From positions 166,559 through 230,558 of the forward strand of contig NW_025421230.1 of the NCBI RefSeq assembly GCF_020382885.2: a stretch of DNA of 64,000 nucleotides, in the 5' to 3' direction. The translations under genes and the position numbers were made by a program. Positions within the stretch are counted from its first letter, which is position 1. Every line of letters starts with the position of its first letter. Origin of the DNA: Scatophagus argus (taxonomy: Eukaryota > Chordata > Actinopteri > Scatophagidae). The notes beneath the pieces were generated by a model. That model had not been told where the DNA came from. It saw only the letters and a list, made by a program, of their open reading frames with translations, and ran no database searches. Shown here piece by piece: positions 54,083 through 64,000 of this stretch.

Positions 54083-55930
54083 TTTAGATAGATAGATAGA
54101 TAGATATACTTTATTGATCCCAGGCTGGGAAATTACAGTGCAGCAGCAGCAGCACTATGCATAATAAGCTATACAAAATATGTTAAAAATACCAACATAC
54201 AAAGCAATATAAAAAAGTGCATATCCAACAAAAAGCAGTGTAATGTTGTGCAAAATAAAGTAGAATGTAAGGTGCAGTGAACCGAGTGTTTAAAACATAT
54301 AAAGTGCCTAGTGACTGTATGTATGACCAGAGTTTAGCTGTTATTGCACAGTGTGATGGCATGTGGCAGGAAAGATTTCCTGTATCTGTCCCTTTGACAG
54401 CGGAGCTGCTGCAGCCTGTGGGAGAAGGTGCTCCGCTGTCTGTCAACTGTATGATGGAGAGGGTGCTGATCGTTGTCCATGATGGATAACAGTTTGTTCA
54501 GTGACCTCCTCTCCACCACGGTCTCAAAAGACTCCAGCCTGAGACCGAGTACAGAGCCAGCCTTCTTAATGATCTTATCAAGTCTTTTAGTGTCGCTGGC
54601 TCTGATGCTGCTGCCCCAACACACCACAGCAAAGAAAATGGCGCTGGCAACAACAGACTGGTAGAAGATCTCCGACAACTTGCCGTACACGTTGAAGGAT
54701 TTCCTCAGGAAACAGAGCCTGCTCATCACCTTCTTGTACACAGCCTCGGTGTTAGATGTCCAGTCCAGTCTGTTGATTAGATTAGATTAGATTCAACGTT
54801 ATTGTCATTACACATGTACAAGTACAATGCAACGAAACGCAGTTTGGCATCTAACCAGAAGTGCAATAAGCAGTAAGTGCCAGGTATACAGTAATTTACA
54901 GTATATACAGGGTATGTACAGGTGTCTATGTTACAGGTATACTATAAATATGATATACAGATTGTTGTCATAATATACAGGGATTCTAAGTACTATGAAC
55001 ATACTATACAGATGGATATGTGCTTTAATGTGCATCCAGTGTAGGCGGAAACTATAACACAATTTACAAATGATATTTACAGATGTTATATTAAGCTATA
55101 AATCACTAGTGCAATGGACAATATAGTGTATACGATAGGCACGCAAAACTTTTGCAGGTGACATGACTCAGAGTTGTACTGAAAGTCAGTGGTGTATAAG
55201 GTGAAGAAGAAGGGAGAAAGCACAGTTCCCTGTGTAGCTGCTACATCACTGTCCACCACATCAGACAGGACGTTGCCCAGACGGACAAACTGTGGCCTGC
55301 CTGTCAAGTAGTCAGTAATCCAGGAGATCCTTGCGTCGTTAACACCCATCACCCGCAGCTTCTCACCCAGTAGCAGAGGTTGAATGGTGTTGAAAGCACT
55401 GGAGAAATCAAACAATGTGATCCTCACAGTGCCTCCCCCACCATCCAGATGCAAATGGCCTCGTTGCAGCAGGTAGATGACAGCATTGTCGACTCCTAAA
55501 TGGGACTGGTATGCAAACTGTAAGGGGTCAAGAAACATCCTCACCTGTGGCCTCAGCTGGGCTAAGACCAGTCTCTCCAGGACCTTCATCACATGAGATG
55601 TGAGGGCGACTGGTCTGTAGTCTGCCGAGTCAGATGGCATCGACTTCTTGGGGACTGGAACCAGGCAGGACGTCTTCCATAGTGTCGAGACAGCTGGCTG
55701 TTACAGGTCTCCAGGATCCTGGGTGTGATGCCATCCAGCTGCCTCCTAACCTGGCCTGTAGTCACCGTTGGGCTGATGATGTCTTCCGTGGAGGAGGAGG
55801 AGGTGGGGGAGAAAGAGGAGGGGCAGATGGAGAGGTGCTGTACAGGAGAATGCTGGGGGTTGGCTCAAGCCATTTGGTACAGTGTGGGTGTGTGTGAGGC
55901 TGGGGGTGTCGGTGGGGTGGCAGGAGGTGA
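54083..55930 (-). mobile_element. Rex1-like LINE with nested LINE tail
   Basis: The (GATA)n and TATACTTTATTGATCC tail is at 54090. The - strand reads SRLCFLRKSFNVYGKLSEIF and LLSIMDNDQHPLHHTVD (54741-54334). From 55640 it reads [44 protein letters not shown] and CHLQKF. The RT is cut after CHLQKF by an inserted fragment at 54775-55145. The 5' end is truncated near 55.9 kb. Confidence 0.82.
54775..55145 (-). mobile_element. Nested LINE 3' end
   Basis: Starts with GATTAGATTAGATTAGATTC (antisense of a TCTAA tail) and CAACGTTATTGTCATTAC. It separates the two halves of the Rex1-like RT; part of the host element around the catalytic box is missing. Confidence 0.7.
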
Positions 55931-56056
55931 GCTACACCTGATAAAAAAATGGTTACATACATTCAAACTAAAACTTACACAAATATTTATGCAGCTCCAT
56001 ATGCAACAAACTGTGATGCATGAATTCTGACACCTTTCCATCAGAACCAGCATTAA

Positions 56057-56135
56057 TTCAATTCAATTCAATTCAGTTGATGCTTTATTGTCCCCCACGG
56101 GCAATTTGCTTTCTCAGTCAGTATTGCAAGACGCG
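56057..56135 (-). mobile_element. LINE 3' tail fragment
   Basis: (AATTC)n followed by GATGCTTTATTGTCCCCCAC. Confidence 0.6.
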
Positions 56136-56606
56136 AATACAGACTGTGCTATCGCAGCAGAGCATGGGCCAGAGCACACTGGCACTGACAAAGCAAACTT
56201 CTTAAGCAATTTGAGCCACAGTAGCTTGTCTGTTGGATTGGATGACACAGGGCAGAGGGCAGCCTTGCGTTCTGCATGTGAATCAGTGAGCCTTGGCCGG
56301 CCATGACCCTATCGCCGGTTCACCACTGTTCCTTCCTTAGATTACTTTTGATAGATACAGACCACCGCAGAAAGGGAATAGCCCCGTCAGTTTTGGAGAT
56401 GCTCTAACCCAGTCATCTAGCCATCACAATTTGGCCCTTTTCAAACTCGCTCAAATCCTTACGCTTGCCCATTTTTCCTGATTTGAGGACAACATGTTCA
56501 CTTGCTGCCTAATATATCCCACCCACTAACAGGTGCCATGAGGAAGAGATTATCAGTGTTATTCATTTCACCCGTCAGTGGTCACGGTGTTACACCTGAT
56601 CAGTGT
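56136..56606 (-). pseudogene. Tc1-type transposon, 5' half remnant
   Basis: The end at 56606 reads (antisense) ACACTGATCAGGTGTAACAC. The - strand then reads MGKRKDLSEFEKGQIVMAR (near 56470), the start of a Tc1 transposase with its first helix, followed by stops and a degraded second helix. The catalytic half is absent. Confidence 0.7.
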
Positions 56607-57010
56607 ACCTTAAGCATAAACGATTAACATACTTTTACTGACCTTTGATTACTTACCTTTGATTGGGTACCTGTCTCTATGATCCTGGGGAGTCTCCACC
56701 CAACAGAGCTTATTCCTGCCTTAAACTGAAAAGAACTAGTTACAGTTTTACAGTAAAATTAAGTGTTAAGGGTTAGGGAACAGTCCTCCAAAAGTGGTAT
56801 CAATCCACTCCAAATGGAGAAACATGCTCTTAAACATTTTCTGGGGAAAACGTTTTGGCTGCCACCCTGCGACAAATTTTCACACACAGCCCCTCAGCCC
56901 CTTCCTTTCTACCGGAAAGACATTTTGGCCTATATCTCGGGAACTGAAAGTGTTATGGACTTGGGAGTGTGTGGCAGATGCCCTAATACAGCATTTTATT
57001 CTGATACATA
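56607..57010. other. Non-coding stretch
   Basis: Open frames exist on the + strand at 56763-57033 but no domain or splice structure supports them. Confidence 0.4.
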
Positions 57011-58370
57011 CAGCTCCGGAAAATATTAAGTAATACCACTAATACCACTCCAAATTTTTCTTAAATCAGTATCTCTACATGTATGGCAGGCATTCCATTC
57101 AAGTGTTTCTTGAATTTCAACACAGAAAGGTTTTGAGAGAGGAAAAGAAGGGTTAAATTCTGGCTTTACTGGCAGAGGGATACAGTGAGTGTCAGGCTGC
57201 TTCCATCCTTAAAATTTCAAAGGCAGTGGTTCATAACAACATGCTCAAGCAGCAGACATTGGGGACAACAAAGCTACAGACCAGCAGAGGATGAAAACGA
57301 CAAAAATAATCACAAATGGCAGCTGGGGTGAAATGCACGGCAAAAATGGTTGAAAAGAGGCTCCTAGGGGCAGGGCTGAAGTCTTGCAAAGCTAGAAAAA
57401 AGCTTCTCTTGATGAGAAGCAAAGAAGAGCCAGGCTGAGGTTTGCAAAAGACCATAAGGATTGTCCCATAGAGGACTGGTGTAAGGTCATCTTCTCTGAT
57501 GAGTCCAATGTTCGGCTTTGCCCAACACCTGGTTGTCTAATGGTTAGATGTTAGATGGAGACCTGGAGAGGGCTATAAGCCACAGTGTCTTGCATTGACT
57601 GGGAAATTTGGTGGCGGATCAGTGATGATCTGGGGGTGCTTCAGCAAGGCTGGAATCAGGCAGATGTGTCTTTGTGAAGGACACATGAATCAAGCCAAGT
57701 ACAAGGTTATCCTGGAAAAAAACTTGCTTCCTTTTGCTTTGTTAATGTTCCCTAACTCTGAGGATTGGACAGTGTTCCATGCCACACAGCCGGGTCAATC
57801 AAGATGTGGATGAAGGACCACCAGATCAAGACCCTTATATGGCCAGTTCAATCTCCAGACCGGAACCCCATTGAAAACCTCTGGGATGTGGTTAAAAGGA
57901 AGATGGATATTACCAAGCCATCAAACAAAGCTGAGCTGCTTGAATTTCTGCGCCAGGAGTGGCATAAAGTCACCCAACAGCAATGTGAAAGACTGGTGGA
58001 GTGCATGCCAAGACACATGAAAGCTGTGATTGAAAATCAGGGTTGTTCCACTGAATATTGATTTTTGAACTCTTTCTAAGTTAAAACGTTAGTATTGTGT
58101 TGTTTAAAAAAAGAATATGAATTTGTTTTCTTTGCATTATTTGAGGTCTAAAAACATTGTATCTTTTTTTTTTTTTGACCAGTTGTCATTTTCAGCAAAT
58201 AATTGCTCTAAATGACAATACTTTTATTTGGAATTTGGAAATATTGTTAGTAGTTTATAGAATAACACAAAAATCAAAAATTTTCAATTTACACATACCT
58301 AAATACCATAAATAGTAAAACTAGTGAAACTGATAATTTTGCAGTGGTCTCTTAAGTTGTTCCAGAGCTG
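57011..58370 (+). mobile_element. Tc1-type transposon with broken transposase
   Basis: Ends are CAGCTCCGGAAAATATTAAG at 57011 and its inverted, diverged partner (CTTAAGTTGTTCCAGAGCTG) ending at 58370. Transposase pieces include GGGSVMIWGCFSKAG (57.6 kb), EKNLLPFALLMFPNSEDWTV, then in another frame CHTAGSIKMW and SPDRNPIENLWDVVKRK. A small deletion at about 57780 removes the segment that should hold the second catalytic Asp and causes the frame change. Inactive. Confidence 0.85.
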
Positions 58371-59404
58371 GATACACCAATAAGAACATCATTGCTCCTT
58401 GCATTAGGACCCCTCAGAGATGTGCATCTGCTTATAACAACATTAAAACAAACTTCTGTTATCCTTTGTTTTTAAAAACAGAATAGAAAGCCTTTGGCCA
58501 GAAGAACACCATTGTAGATGGTCCAGGCCCCAGCATGGAGGTCTTCAGACTCCCTGTGAAGTAGAGGTGGAGGTTGGAGCTGCTGAAGGAGGTGCTTGAT
58601 GCTATAGATCAGGGTGCAGAAGCCAAACAGGGCATTTTTGTCAGCACATATGGTCACACAATTATTATTATCTTTGCCTTTAAAACAAATGGATGCTGAT
58701 GACATGGATGAGGGAGAAAGGGAGGAGCGGGAATGAGGACAGTGGAAAGAAAAATTAAAAAATAAAAACATATAGTTTGAATTGTGTTTTTTATTATTAC
58801 AGTAATCACGATTATAACTGTGGCTATTGTCATTCAACATTGTTTAAATATTGAAGTGCAAAAATAATACTCTGCCTATGCCTAACACTGGCAGTCATAT
58901 CTTGCTGATGTCTCCAGAACAGTCATTTTTGAGAGGAGGAAGCTGAAATTAGTTTTCATGCCAGGGCCACTAGATGGCAGCAAGAGACTGCACATTAAGC
59001 CAGGATCATTCACTTTGACACTTGATGAAAAGCCTCCAGAAAAAGACAAACACATTAATGTGACTTGGATGTGGTGGCGGCCTACGCGCTGTGCCACACA
59101 CTTGCACCTTTATATGCATTTGCAGAGATCACAGAGGTCACTGTTTGTGTGAGGTACAAACAGTTCTACATGGTTCTTGATTTTTATTCTTTGGCACGAC
59201 AGTGATGCAGTCAGGATCAACGCACTTGCACCGAGGTCCGTTAGCATCGCTTTCTGCTACTTTTTATGTCCAACAGCAAGTAGATCCTCCGTAATGATGG
59301 CCATAGCAATCTAGATGTTACTGTGTACACACTGTCACAGGCTCACCACACCAGCTGAGAGAGAGGAGAGACGCATCCAGTGAGGTCAAAGCTGAACAGG
59401 AATA
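58371..59404. other. Mostly non-coding; one candidate - strand exon
   Basis: At 58690-58480 the - strand reads CADKNALFGFCTLIYSIKHL then LLHRESEDLHAGAW without a stop. It looks protein-like with a hydrophobic segment, but no start, splice support or family was recognised. The rest shows nothing. Confidence 0.25.
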
Positions 59405-59640
59405 TCATCCATCCATCCATTATCTATGCTGCTTATCCGTCAGGGTTGTGGGGGGGCTGGACCATATCCCAGCTGACTACGGGCGAGATGCGGGGTACAC
59501 CCTGGACTGGTTGCCAGTCGATCGCAGGGCTGACACAAAGACAGACAACCATATGCTCACACACTCACACCTAGGGGCAATGTAGAGTAGCCAATTAACC
59601 TGATGTGCATGTTTTGGGGATTGTGGGAGGAAGCCGGAGA
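59405..59640. repeat. Teleost interspersed repeat, second copy
   Basis: Same family as 52395-52592, longer on the right (AGGAAGCCGGAGAAAG). Confidence 0.75.
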
Positions 59641-59894
59641 AAGATATATCACTTCAAGACATTTTTTCAAGACATTTTTAGGGGCTTTTGCTAATCAACC
59701 ATTCTGTTTTTTTTCTGGGGATTTTTTTGTTTGTTTTAACATCAGGATTATCACAGACTTGTTGATTAAAAGCTGATTCCAGTGTAGGCTTATTTACTGT
59801 TTTGAGAGTATGTAGAATTGAAATTATAACTTGTATGAGTAAATTGAAAACAGCGCAAGGTGGCTGAACAAAATAAAAAAAAATTAAAAGTTAT

Positions 59895-60147
59895 TTTATT
59901 CATTATTTTTGGATCTTTAATTGTACTTCCTGTTTACACAGGAAGTAGAAAGTCATTTGGTGGATGGCATTTGGACTGCATGGTGAGTTCTCTTTTCTCA
60001 GTAATCATACCCTGAAAATTATCAACCAAAATGGCTTAAAATGATAACCAAACAGGCTTATTCAAGGATGATGAAAAGTCCTCATGTCTGTAAAGTTTTG
60101 TTGACTTCAGTCACAAAATTTTACTGTTTTTCCTTTTTTCTGAAACT
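59895..60147 (+). repeat. Direct repeat unit 1 with ETS-type palindrome
   Basis: Shares CATTTGGTGGATGGC, GGCTTAAAATGATAACC and GTCTGTAAAGTTTTGTTGAC with 61840-62085. Contains TACTTCCTGT and ACAGGAAGTA as perfect inverted arms 4 bp apart (59924-59947). A possible mini-exon follows: an ACACAG acceptor, ATG GCA TTT GGA CTG CAT G, then GTGAGT. Confidence 0.6.
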
Positions 60148-61738
60148 CAGTGGCAGCCCCAGCCTGAATGGCACCCTGGGCGAATAGCCTCTGTGGTGCA
60201 GTCTGTCAGAGGTGATAGCCAGTCTGCAGGGTCTGTTGAAAGAGGCTCTTCCCCAGTGGCAGTTTAACTTTGTGGGGGTTCAGGCATTTCTGTAGAACAG
60301 CACATTTGGTTTGGCACATTATTCAAAGCACACAGCAGTGGAACAAAACAGGGTTTTAAGAAATAGCAAAACTGGATTAATCACAACTAATGGGAAAAAA
60401 ATGTGTACAGGCAGGTAAGATTCACAGATAAAAACACACTGCTACTTCTACCTTCACACACACACACACAAATGAGAGCAAAATACCACCCACCTATAGG
60501 CTCCTGCTGAGGAGAAGCAGCAGCAAACTCCTCATGGCCTTCCTGAGACATGGCAGGAGATGCCACAGAAGCCATAGCAGCCATAGAGGTGGATGGGATC
60601 TCCTGATCCTCTGCTACAGATGAAGCCTCTGTTGCTGGAGACTCATCCTGAGCAGGAGGCGCTCCAAAATATTTTAGCAGTGCCCCTGGAAAAGTGCATC
60701 AGTGTAAACATGCATGAACGACACCCTTTAAATACATTAGCTATCACTTAATGCCATTACGCCTATTACATGCTAGTAACAGGTAAGTAGAAATGCTACA
60801 TTGCCCAAATTCTATTAACGTTATACTGAGACAGACAGGGCAACGTCCGTCTTTTTAAGGCCAGCTTACTGCACGGAAAATCCCGACGGCCAAATACAGT
60901 ACCCAGCGATAACCAAATGGTCACAAAGCAATGACAGCAAAGGTGGTGATAGCTTCACCGTAGACACATTTATTCCTATGTATGTATGTTAACTCAGATA
61001 ATGTTCAGGTTAACTATAACTAGCACACCAAAGAGCAAACAAACTAATGACCGCTAAACAATTAACATTAGCCCATTTTCATTACAGTCGTACGCTACAG
61101 AGGGAACATTAGCTACATACCTTTGTTTTTGGACCGTTTCTCCTTTTATTCTTTCCTTTTCTTTCCAAAATAAGCACCCGATAGCTTTGGCCTTTTTATG
61201 TCCGATATGTTTATTACCTGAATCTGAGTCGCCTCGGGAATCAACAGGTTACCCTACCCATCACCCAATGCCCTCTGACGCGACGGACAGCAGGGGTCAA
61301 GACTAAACCAACACATTGGTGGTGTACAGATCTCATTCTCAGTCTCATTTTTGTATAGGAAGGCTATATTATTGGCCGTCGCACAACCCTGACAGACGAA
61401 AACAAGAGTGTATGGAAGTTGAAACAGGCAGCTATCTAGTGTTATGGATGAAATGTACTTTAAGCACAATTAGGAGGATCCCCGTTCCCCCTCCTCCTTA
61501 TTCCAGTGGTGTGACCTCTGTCAGTGATCCGACCTCCACCTCCCCACCTCCCTCTTGCGGAGTTGCAGTAACTGCAGCGGGGTAATTACAACGCCAAGGG
61601 ACGCCAATTATTATTTATTTATTCATATATATGTATATCTTCTTTTTTTGCGGGGGGCGGGTCCTCACATGCCGCCCCCGGCAAAGTGCCCTGGAATTGG
61701 TCGGCCGCCCAATTCGCCCATATGAGAAACCGCTACTG
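60148..61738 (-). mobile_element. hAT-like transposon, non-autonomous
   Basis: Left end CAGTGGCAGCCCC, right end (antisense) CAGTAGCGGTTTCTC; both ends continue to a shared GGGCGAAT. A - strand exon (60685-60494, AG and GTGGGT borders) reads LLKYFGAPPAQDESPATEAS and a Ser/Ala-rich continuation, like the N-terminus of fish hAT transposases. The upstream piece near 61130 (KEKRSKNK) fits in phase but has a TAA before it. No catalytic domain. Class assignment is moderate. Confidence 0.5.
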
Positions 61739-61839
61739 ATGTAACAAAACAAATTTTGTGCAATTATAACAATGATTATTTTGGACCTGGTTACATGAGT
61801 ACATTAAAAACAATGCAAAGTGTGCAGAGTGCTGATTTG

Positions 61840-62085
61840 AAATTTTATTTTCGATCTTTAATTGTACTTCCTTTTTACACAGGAAGTAGAAAGTCATTTG
61901 GTGGATGGCGTTTGGACTGCATCGTGAGTTCTCTCTCTTTATCAGTAAGCATACCCGGAAAAATATCAAACAAAATTGCTTAAAATGATAACCTACCTAA
62001 GGTTACAGACATAACCTTATGTCTGTAAAGTTTTGTTGACTTAAATCACAAAATTTTACTGTTTTTCCTTTTTTCGGAAACTCAT
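61840..62085 (+). repeat. Direct repeat unit 2 with ETS-type palindrome
   Basis: Second copy of 59895-60147; the inverted arms at 61865-61888 have one mismatch (TACTTCCTTT against ACAGGAAGTA). Confidence 0.6.
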
Positions 62086-62154
62086 GTTTTGTTGTTGTTT
62101 TTTTTTTTAAACCAGTTAGGTTCTTAAATGTAGAAGCTGGGTGTTTTAACCCTT

Positions 62155-63090
62155 ATATACTCACCAGCCACTTTACTAATTACACCTTGCTAGTATTGGG
62201 TTGGAGTCCTTAATTGCCGTAATTCTTTGTGCCATAGATTTAACAAAGTGTTGGAAACATTCCATTTTGGTCCATATTGACATGATAGCATCACACAGTT
62301 GCTGCAGATTTGTCACCTGCATATCCATTTGTAGAACATGCACTTTAACTGGTAGCAGCAAAGTGTGGTAACTTTTACTTTTACTCAATCATTATTTTAT
62401 TTTTGCTGTATTTTTATTGTATTTTGTCAACTACTGATGGATACTTCTTTGGGGAGAAGAGTTTATTCAATTGATTCATTAAATTGATTAAATTAATTGA
62501 TCAATTCATTTTTATCCTGTCTTATCTTATGATGTGAATCTCCTGTTCAACCACATCCCAAAGGTGCTCTATTGGAATGAGATCTAGTGACTGTGAAGGC
62601 AAAAGAAGTGGCACCTTCTGCTGCTGTCGCCCATCCGCTTCAAGGTTTGTGTGTTCAGAGGTGGTATTCTGCATACCTTGGTTGTAACGAGTGGTTCTTT
62701 GAGTTACTGCTGCCTTTTCTATCATCTCGAACCAACTGCTCATCTCCTCTGACCTCTGACATCAAAATGGCATTTTTGTCCACACAACTACCGCTCACTG
62801 GATATTTTCTCTTTTTTGGACCATTCCCCGTGAACTCAGATGGTTGTGCATGAAAATCCCCGTAGATCAGCAGTTTCTGAAATACTCAGACCAGCCCATC
62901 TGGCACCAACAACCATGCCAGTTTCAAAGTCACTTAGTTCCCCTTTCTTCAGCATGTAATCTCCACGTCTAGATGCCTAAATGCACTGAGTTGTTGCCAT
63001 GTGATTGACTGATTAGCTATTTGTGTTAACAAACAACTGGAACGGGTGTACCTATATATATACACCTATAAAGTGTCCGGTGAGTGTATA
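62155..63090 (-). mobile_element. Tc1-type transposon, degraded
   Basis: The ends are TATACTCACCAGCCACTTTA and, inverted, TATACACTCACCGGACACTT. The - strand reads LIPIEHLWDVVEQEIH (the catalytic Glu region) and NLQQLCDAIMSIW, then ECFQHFVKSMAQR, the Tc1 C-terminus. The two are separated by a LINE-tail-like insertion at about 62395-62520. The 5' half of the transposase is mostly lost. Confidence 0.8.
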
Positions 63091-63160
63091 CTGAGAAGTT
63101 GGTCTTTCATGAAACAGTAGAGTAATTAATATATATTTCTTTCATTTCTTTGGGCAACAG

Positions 63161-63963
63161 AAATACCTCATAGGATGGAAAACGTCATGATCAGAGTGTC
63201 ACAGGCACCAGACTTTCCTGTTGCAGTAAGAAAGACACATTTGGCTATGTTGTTGGTCAAGTTGATTAAAGATTTACATAAATCAAATTTGCTTTGATTA
63301 ATACTCGCTTCTTCTCAAGCCTCCGTATGATGAAGGTCCTCTTCCGTACTCGATGGTCCAACCTCGAGGTCAAGACAGTGCAAACGAGCCAGTGCCAGTT
63401 TTTGTTTTCAAAACCACAGTAAGTGCAGTACATTTATCGACAAATTGCATACTTATGTTACAACTAAAACAACTACACTGACAGAATTCTTCTTTCTATC
63501 TTTTTCAGTGCTGCCCTAAAAAGTGGACCCAAAGTAACTGTCTGGCCTTGGCATTTATCTTTGTCTGTCTCTTACTCCTGGTGTTGTTCGGGTTTGTTCT
63601 TTACTCAGCTTACGTTAAGAGGTAATTTTGTTCAAAATGAAAACTGTTAAAAAAGATCATCATATCATGGTGCAAAAAAGCCTGACATTGCCCTACGAAC
63701 CCCAAAAGAGAGTTTGTATAAAAGGTTAATTTGTATAATAATAAAATCTGTGGAAAACCAAGACCATGACGCACTGAGCTCTTTCTTCCTCTCCCTCTCC
63801 TTCCGCACACATTCATGTCCCATAATGCATATTACTAACTCAACTTCTTCCCTGGAGTCCTTGTGCTTTCTTGTCCCGCAGATTCTTATCGATCATGACT
63901 GGACCTCCTGCTGCAGTCCTGCTGTCGTCCTGCTCAAAACCTACTGCAATTACTACTGTTTAG
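63161..63963 (+). CDS. Small putative type II membrane protein, four exons
   Basis: Exon 63161-63225 (acceptor CAACAG; ATG at 63175: MENVMIRVSQAPDFPVA), exon 63320-63418 (PPYDEGPLPYSMVQP...VFVFKTT), exon 63509-63621 (CCPKKWTQSN then a 24-residue hydrophobic stretch) and exon 63882-63963 (RFLSIMTGPP...; TAG 63961). All borders are GT-AG and phases agree, giving about 115 residues. It has no leader, an N-terminal PPYD motif (possible WW-domain ligand), a CC-K-K pair before the helix (possible palmitoylation), and a short C-terminus. The last exon is less certain. Family not recognised. An untranslated exon must lie upstream. Confidence 0.6.
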
Positions 63964-64000
63964 ACATAATCTGATTTAGATCTGTTATGACTCTGTACAG

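Noticed and set aside
1..64000. CRISPR arrays, operons, phage or bacterial genes
   Set aside because: No spaced short repeats, Shine-Dalgarno-led gene strings or prokaryotic genes; spliced genes and fish transposons dominate.

Overview
This 64-kb window is vertebrate nuclear DNA, almost certainly from a teleost fish and probably a percomorph (the last step is inference). The grounds are spliced genes with GT-AG introns, immunoglobulin-superfamily receptors, and the usual fish transposon mix: L2/Maui-like, Rex1-like and CR1-like LINEs, gypsy, CACTA/EnSpm, Penelope-like, piggyBac, hAT-like and several Tc1-type elements. No bacterial operons, CRISPR arrays, rRNA or tRNA genes were seen. Most of the sequence is transposon-derived.

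Host genes. Two related receptor genes of the CXADR/CTX type lie on the + strand. Gene 1 (1-1494, 5' end outside the window) has a V-set domain, a Thr-rich tandem-repeat stalk and a membrane segment. Gene 2 (about 19.0-37.3 kb) has V-set, C2-set and a membrane segment in one uninterrupted exon, then small cytoplasmic-tail exons scattered over 16 kb. Each carries a different tail-truncating lesion: a one-base shift in an A-run in gene 1, an in-frame TGA just after the membrane segment in gene 2. On the - strand, after each receptor, sits a copy of an undescribed-looking gene family. Its better copy (52.9 to 44.3 kb) has two zinc-finger exons, a 63-bp proline-rich coding repeat, a CxxC/coiled-coil exon and a segment resembling the core-binding domain of tyrosine recombinases. 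Paired homologies (12.2-18.2 kb against 37.9-53.2 kb) show that the receptor + zinc-finger-gene unit was duplicated in tandem, in direct orientation. A small spliced gene for a putative type II membrane protein of about 115 residues closes the window (63161-63963).

Transposon layers, left to right: gypsy pol remnant (3.4-4.9 kb); intron-containing IS630/Tc1-type transposase remnant (4.9-5.5 kb); Rex1-like LINE (5.5-7.8 kb); an L2-like fragment (7.8-8.9 kb); two nearly complete L2/Maui-like LINEs in head-to-head orientation (8.9-12.1 kb - strand, 13.5-16.8 kb + strand, the latter with an open 861-codon endonuclease-RT frame). A 9.75-kb CACTA element (22868-32620) is inserted inside the GIY-YIG coding region of a Penelope-like element; removing it with a 2-bp duplication restores the host frame. 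The CACTA element has a frameshifted transposase gene on the - strand and, divergently, a 10-exon accessory gene whose exon phases are all still consistent. Further right are a Rex1-like LINE, piggyBac, a solo LTR nested in a LINE 3' end, LINE fragments, a CR1-like ORF1 with an SGNH esterase domain (46.9-47.8 kb), another L2-like LINE (48.1-51.2 kb), a Rex1-like LINE with a nested insertion (54.1-55.9 kb), three Tc1-type elements, and an hAT-like element (60.1-61.7 kb) flanked by a duplicated segment that carries ETS-type palindromes.

All family assignments come from motifs read directly in translations. No database search was run.
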